Part shown: one piece after another, positions 58,982 through 64,000 of the stretch
How the letters are laid out: every line of letters begins with the position of its first letter
Position numbering within the stretch: the stretch's first letter is position 1
Source of the DNA: Microplitis mediator
Taxonomy: Eukaryota; Arthropoda; Insecta; Hymenoptera; Braconidae
DNA: 64,000 nt
Assembly: GCF_029852145.1 (NCBI RefSeq)
Contig: NC_079970.1
Span: 11,341,662-11,405,661 of the forward strand
Direction of reading: 5' to 3'
The notes under the pieces: model-generated
What the model was told of the DNA's origin: nothing
The model's input: the letters and a program-made list of their open reading frames with translations, nothing else
Database searches by the model: none
Made by a program: the position numbers and the translations under genes

Positions 58982-60902
58982 TGTGGATGTAAACCTCTCA
59001 TATCTTTTTGATGAATGAACCGATTTAGATGGTTCTTGCGGCATTCGAAAGATATCTTCTGAACTTAGATTTTCAAAAAAATTTTAGACCATTTAGTCAA
59101 ATAAACTCTGAGATATTTAAGAAATACGAAAAAAAAAAATTTTTTTTTCGTTTTTTTTTTTGGATATTGTGAAAACTGTTGGATCGATCAATTCCAAAAT
59201 CTAATCAGCTCTAGACCTCAATAAAACGCGCCGATTGCCACCTCAACCGTCTTAATCAGATAATCCGTTTGAGAGATATCGTCGACGAAAGAATGAAAAA
59301 AAATCGTTTTTTTTTCGTTTTTCGTAAATATTTCGGAAACTATCGAATCGATCAATTCCAAAATCTAATCAGCTTTAGAACTCGATAAAATCATTCGATT
59401 GGTGCCAAGAATGTCCCAACCAGATAATCCGTTCGAGAGATATCGTCAACGGAATAATAAATGTTAAATCAATATCTGTTTTTTTCATTGAATAACATAA
59501 TAATTACTGAAAAAATTACTCAAAACTAATATTTTTTTCTTTATATAAGTCATTGGAAGTGATTGCCTACAAATCGTCATGTTTGCTCGTATCAGGATAT
59601 GTTTACACGATATAGATACAACGTATTACGTAAATACTTATTTTTGAGCTAATTATTGACCATAATTGTGAACAAATATAAAAATCTGGGTATCGGTTGG
59701 CCCTGCAGGCCAGCCCCTAAACTTCCCGCTATTTTCAAGCTCTAAGAGCTCGAAAACATTGGTATAAATACATTTTCGACAATATCTTTGTTTCCCTTTT
59801 TTATGAGCTTTTCAAGCTCAAAAGGGTTACGGTTTATGTTAAAGTTTAAAAATTTAGAATCCAAAATAACGAATGAATGAGCGTTTTTTATATATTTTAT
59901 TACAATTATGTTCAATAATTAGCTCAAAAATAAGTATTTACGTGATTCGTTGTATCTACATCGTGTAAGTATATCGTGATACCAGCGAACATGACAATTT
60001 TTGAGCAATCACTTTCAATGACTTATATAAAGAAGAACATATTAGTTTTGAGTAATTATGTTCAGTAATTATGATGTTTTTTAATGGAAAAAGCACATAT
60101 AGATTTTACATTTATTATTCCGTCAACAATATCTCTGGAACGGATTATCTGATTGGGACGTTCTGGGCAGCAATCGAATGCTTTTATCGAGTTCTAAAGC
60201 TGATTAGGTTTTGGAATTGATCGATTCGATAGTTTCCGAAATATTCACGAAAAATAAAAAAAAAAAAACGATTTTTTTCCATTCTGTTGTCGACGATATC
60301 TCTTGAACGGATTATCCGATTGAGACGGTTGAGGTGGAAATAGAATGCTCACATCGAGTTCTAGAGCTGATTAGATTTTGGACTTGATCGATTTGATAGA
60401 TTCCGAAATATCCACGAAAAACGGAAAAAAACGATTTTTTCCATTCTTTCGTCGACGATACTTCTTGAACGGATTATCCGATTAAGACGGTTGAGGTGGC
60501 AATCGACGCGTTTTATTGAGGTCTAGAGCTGATGAAATTTTGGGAATGATTGGTTTAGTCGTTTCGACGATATTTGCAAAAAACCGTTTCTTACTGTTTC
60601 TTTCGTCGACGATATCTTTCGAACGGATTATCTGATTGAGCCGTTCTTGGTGGCAATCGAAAGCTTTTATCAAGTTCTAAAGCTGATTAGATTTTGGAAT
60701 TGATCGATCCAACAGTTTTCACAATATCCAAAAAAAACGAAAAAAAAATTTTTTTTTTTTCGTATTTCTTAAATATCTCAGAGTTTATTTGACTAATTGG
60801 TCTAAAATTTTTTTGAAAATCTAAGTTCAAAAGATATCTTTCGAATGCCGCAAAAACCATCTAAATCGGTTCATTCATCAAAACGATATGAGAGGTTTAC
60901 AT

Positions 60903-61107
<205 letters not shown>

Positions 61108-61492
61108 TACATACATACATACAGACATCGCTCTGAAAATGTCAGAATAGCACCCTAGCACCTTCAAATGTCGACATATGATGAAAACCCGGTTTTTGAA
61201 AATCGGGGTGAAACCAATAACTTCCCGAATTTTTTGAAAATCGTTGATTTTCCTCAGCGGGAAGTTAAAAAATCCTCATTTATTCATTATTTTAGATTCT
61301 AAATTTTTAAACTTTAACATAAAACGTAACCCTGTTGAGCTTGAAAAGCTCATAAAAAGGGAAACAACGGTGTCTTCGAGCTCAAAGAGCTCGAAAATGT
61401 ATTAACAACAATGTTTTAGAGACCAAGGAGCTCGAAAACAGCGGGAAGTTCTAGGGCTAGCCCGCAGGGTCAACCGATAGACAGATTTTTTA

Positions 61493-61745
61493 AATAGAAA
61501 TATCCTGACGAGGTCTTGACAAAGAACTTGTCAGGTTGACCCGATAGCAAATAACTTTTTTTGAATAAGGATATCCTGACGAGGGTCTGATCAGGAACTT
61601 GTCAGGTTGACCCGATGGCAAATAACTTTTTTTTGAATAAGGATATCCTGACGAGATCCTGATCAGGAACTCGTCGGGTTGGCCCGGTGGCAAATAAATT
61701 TTTTTTTAATTAGGATATCCTGATGAGGACCTGACAAGGAACTTG
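61493..61745 (+). repeat. 71-bp tandem repeat, four copies
   Basis: Units AATAAGGATATCCTGACGAG, then CTGATCAGGAACTTGTCAGG, then TTGACCCGATGGCAAATAAC. Related single units lie at 16540-16625, 18480-18560 and 58735-58805, always at the edges of the CCCGACTAG element. Confidence 0.85.
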
Positions 61746-61836
61746 TCAGGTTTGCCCTAATAAGGCAAACCTTATATTAACCCGATAAGGTCCTTATGGT
61801 ACTTCAGGCAAATCAGGAAGAAATTCTAGTCGGGTA

Positions 61837-62850
61837 TGTCATAAAAATTTTTTTGAAGGTAATTTTATTCCTTCCAAATTATTACGGATAAAGTTTTTCG
61901 AATTCTGCTTTGTTTTCTAGTTATTTTCATTTCAATGTTGAGCTCTTAAAAGCAATCAGAAAACTATTTTATTAAGTTTTTCTTTCTTTTAAGTTTCATA
62001 CATTTGAATTTGCCGGGCTATTTTGAGACAGCTGAAACACGCTCCCTCGCCAGATAATCAGCTATTAGATTTTCTGCGCAGTGTCTCCTGTTCATTTTAT
62101 AAGCGTTACATTATTGAATAATAATCATTGTGGATTTAAATGATAAATCAATTGATTTCAAATAATTGAAACATAAAAATTTATGATATGTGATTTTTTA
62201 CATTTTTTGCGTGAGAATATGCTTAACAAGTGATTATAATAATCAGTTTAATTTTTGTTTATGACATGCTGAGTTTATTGGTTAAGTTTAGCGTTGCTGT
62301 AATAAGTTAGGAAAAATAATTAAATTCGATTTATTACGTGCTATTTATAAGAATTATTTTATTCTTAACTTAAATTAAAATTTTTCTAATAAATTAATTT
62401 ATTCTAAACTTAAAAGTCAGATTTATAGCAAATTTCTAGATTTTTTTACTTTTCCGGTGAAACTATCAGGCTTATCACAAAATGTTAGTGTCTTTTTTGT
62501 ACACACTTTTATTTTTTACAAATTACCTCTAATAAAGTGTCTCAAAACTTCGCATTGTTTACTAGTTATTTCCATTTTCATGACAAGCTCTTGAAATCGA
62601 TCAGAACACTAATTTGTTTTAAGAGCTTGACATTAGAATGGAAATAGCTAGAAAAAAATGCGGGATTTTAAAAAACATTATCGGAGATAATTTTTAATGA
62701 ATAGGATTCTCAACAAAAAAGATTCTATGACGTTTCGTGATAAGTCTGATAGTTTCACCAAAAAAGTAGAAAGATCTCGAAGCTTCCTATCAATTGGATT
62801 TCAAGCTCCAATAACCTTTAAACAGATGAATTTCGCAAAAGTTACGGTAC
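61837..62850. repeat. copy of the 18.8-kb palindrome family plus AT-rich DNA
   Basis: 61838-61960 continues the repeat interrupted by the element at 58090. 61960-62440 is AT-rich with no feature. 62440-62830 is another palindromic copy (TTTCCGGTGAAACTATCAGG and its complement). Confidence 0.6.
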
Positions 62851-63003
62851 AATTACTGTTCCTGTGAGCATATCTAATTTCACGGTATTTTTCGATATCA
62901 CTACCGTAGTTTACGGTAGTCAAGTACGGTAATTCTACGGTAAGTTCCGGTAAACTACGATAGTGATACCGAAAAATACTGTAAAATAAGATCCGCCAGG
63001 GTA

Positions 63004-63338
63004 TGCCATGGATTTCTGGTAGTTTCACAGCATAAGTCAAATAAAATATATATATTTTTAATTTGAGTCGTGTAGAAATTCGTTGTGTGTCGTAACACAG
63101 CATCTTTAATTCTAGAGAATCCTGTTTGTTTAATAATTGATTTGATACTTAACCCTGGTTTGGCATTTAGTGCTATACGCAGGCTTTTTTTTGTATTTTC
63201 TCTAATCTGTCATACTTTACTTTGCTTGGATTGCTCCATATTGAAGACGCATATAACAGTATGGGCCTTATACACATAGTATATATGTTTATCTTTTGCG
63301 AGGATATATTTTTGTTAAAAAAAAATTTTCTACGTATT
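63004..63338. other. intergenic DNA, no gene seen
   Basis: No supported coding region; the short frames here have no recognisable family. Confidence 0.35.
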
Positions 63339-63340
63339 TA

Positions 63341-64000
63341 CACTGGTCACGAAAATTGAGGGATAGAAAAAATATTCGAAATTTTTGGGTGACTTTCAAC
63401 ATGCTGTAACTCGGTGAAAAATGGTCATAGAAAAAAAATAGGAAAAGCAAATGGTAGCCTCAAGTTTCTAGTTTTCAGATCTGGACCTCAAATTTTATTA
63501 TCATAGACTATTCCGGAGTAATCATAAGAAAACCGACGAAAAAAAATTTTTGCTCGTCTTTCAACAAGTCTGTGGGCTTCAATAAATTTTTTTGAATAAT
63601 CCGACTTTACGACTCTTTTAGGAAATTTTGTGCCCCTTAATTTGGCGGCCTGAACATGTCTTTTCGACAGTTTGGTACCGAGTTATCATTGATCAAAGCA
63701 AAAAAGTCCATTTTGGCTTTGATAATCAATAACTCCGGACCTATTAGTTGCACAGAGAATGGAAGTAGGGTTTTAAAAACTGCAAAATATACCTTATAAG
63801 GCAAAATTAGTGGCTTTTGATGGAAAAATTTATTTTGAAGCGATAATGTTTATTAAAAAACAGGTCAAAATTTGCATGTTTAAGGATATTTGGAAATCTT
63901 GCTATAACTTTGGATACAACGGATAAACAAAGGATATCGTCGTTTTTTTTTTCAACCTCAAAGTGTCCTGGAAAAACCCTAGAAATTTCAATGCGCTGCG
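63341..64000 (+). mobile_element. Tc1/mariner-like element, left part
   Basis: Starts after TA with CACTGGTCACGAAAATTGAG. It is homologous along its length to 35709-36563 and, inverted, to 21242-21609. It runs off the window. Confidence 0.7.

Overview
This is a window of AT-rich nuclear DNA from a eukaryote, most likely an insect. The evidence is GT-AG introns with consistent phases, a mariner transposase, an Academ-type transposon, Tc1/mariner-type MITEs and long simple repeats. The expanded uncharacterised protein families fit a hymenopteran, perhaps a parasitoid wasp, but that is inference. There are no operons and nothing bacterial. Most of the 64 kb is mobile or repeated DNA. Inverted-repeat (foldback) elements dominate, often with tandem repeats inside their arms and often nested in one another.

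Layout. 1-4.9 kb: AT-rich DNA with no recognisable gene. 4.9-11.7 kb: remains of a minus-strand transposase gene (CACTA/tnp2-like, tentative), with C2H2 fingers at its N-terminus. It is split by a 2.2 kb foldback element with a 10-bp target duplication and an internal 12-bp minisatellite, and by an LTR-like GC-richer block. 12.7-14.9 kb: a minus-strand five-exon gene with an N-terminal SAM-like region. All splice phases agree if one base is missing from an A7 run. A tRNA-like sequence lies in its first intron. 15-28 kb: nested repeats, tRNA-like sequences in a dispersed element, a 0.7 kb palindrome, a foldback element with a 93-bp tandem array, and a THAP-like fragment. 28.8-34.5 kb: a complete but decayed Academ-like transposon, with terminal inverted repeats and a 3-bp duplication, inserted in a 60-bp satellite. 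It carries an XPG/FEN-like nuclease-type protein broken by stops, frameshifts and an LTR-like insertion. 35.7-42.9 kb: Tc1/mariner-like elements, a dead mariner transposase, two LTR-like copies, dispersed TTAA-flanked repeats and a Tigger-like MITE. 43.6-56.6 kb: two plus-strand exons of an unrecognised, possibly host gene, with compatible phases, separated by about 12.5 kb of foldback elements. These include two adjacent near-perfect palindromes of about 1 kb each in TA runs. 57.4-63.0 kb: a nest of at least three inverted-repeat elements. 63.3 kb to the end: the left part of another Tc1/mariner-like element.

The only gene that looks intact in architecture is the five-exon SAM-like gene. The two phase-1 exons at 43.6 and 56.3 kb are the only candidate for ordinary host coding sequence. 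The other coding remnants belong, or probably belong, to transposons and are inactivated; the THAP-like fragment is of uncertain origin. The clearest biology here is the mechanism of repeat growth: inverted-repeat elements that use TA, TTAA or 2-10-bp targets, carry tandem repeats, and insert into each other or into satellites.
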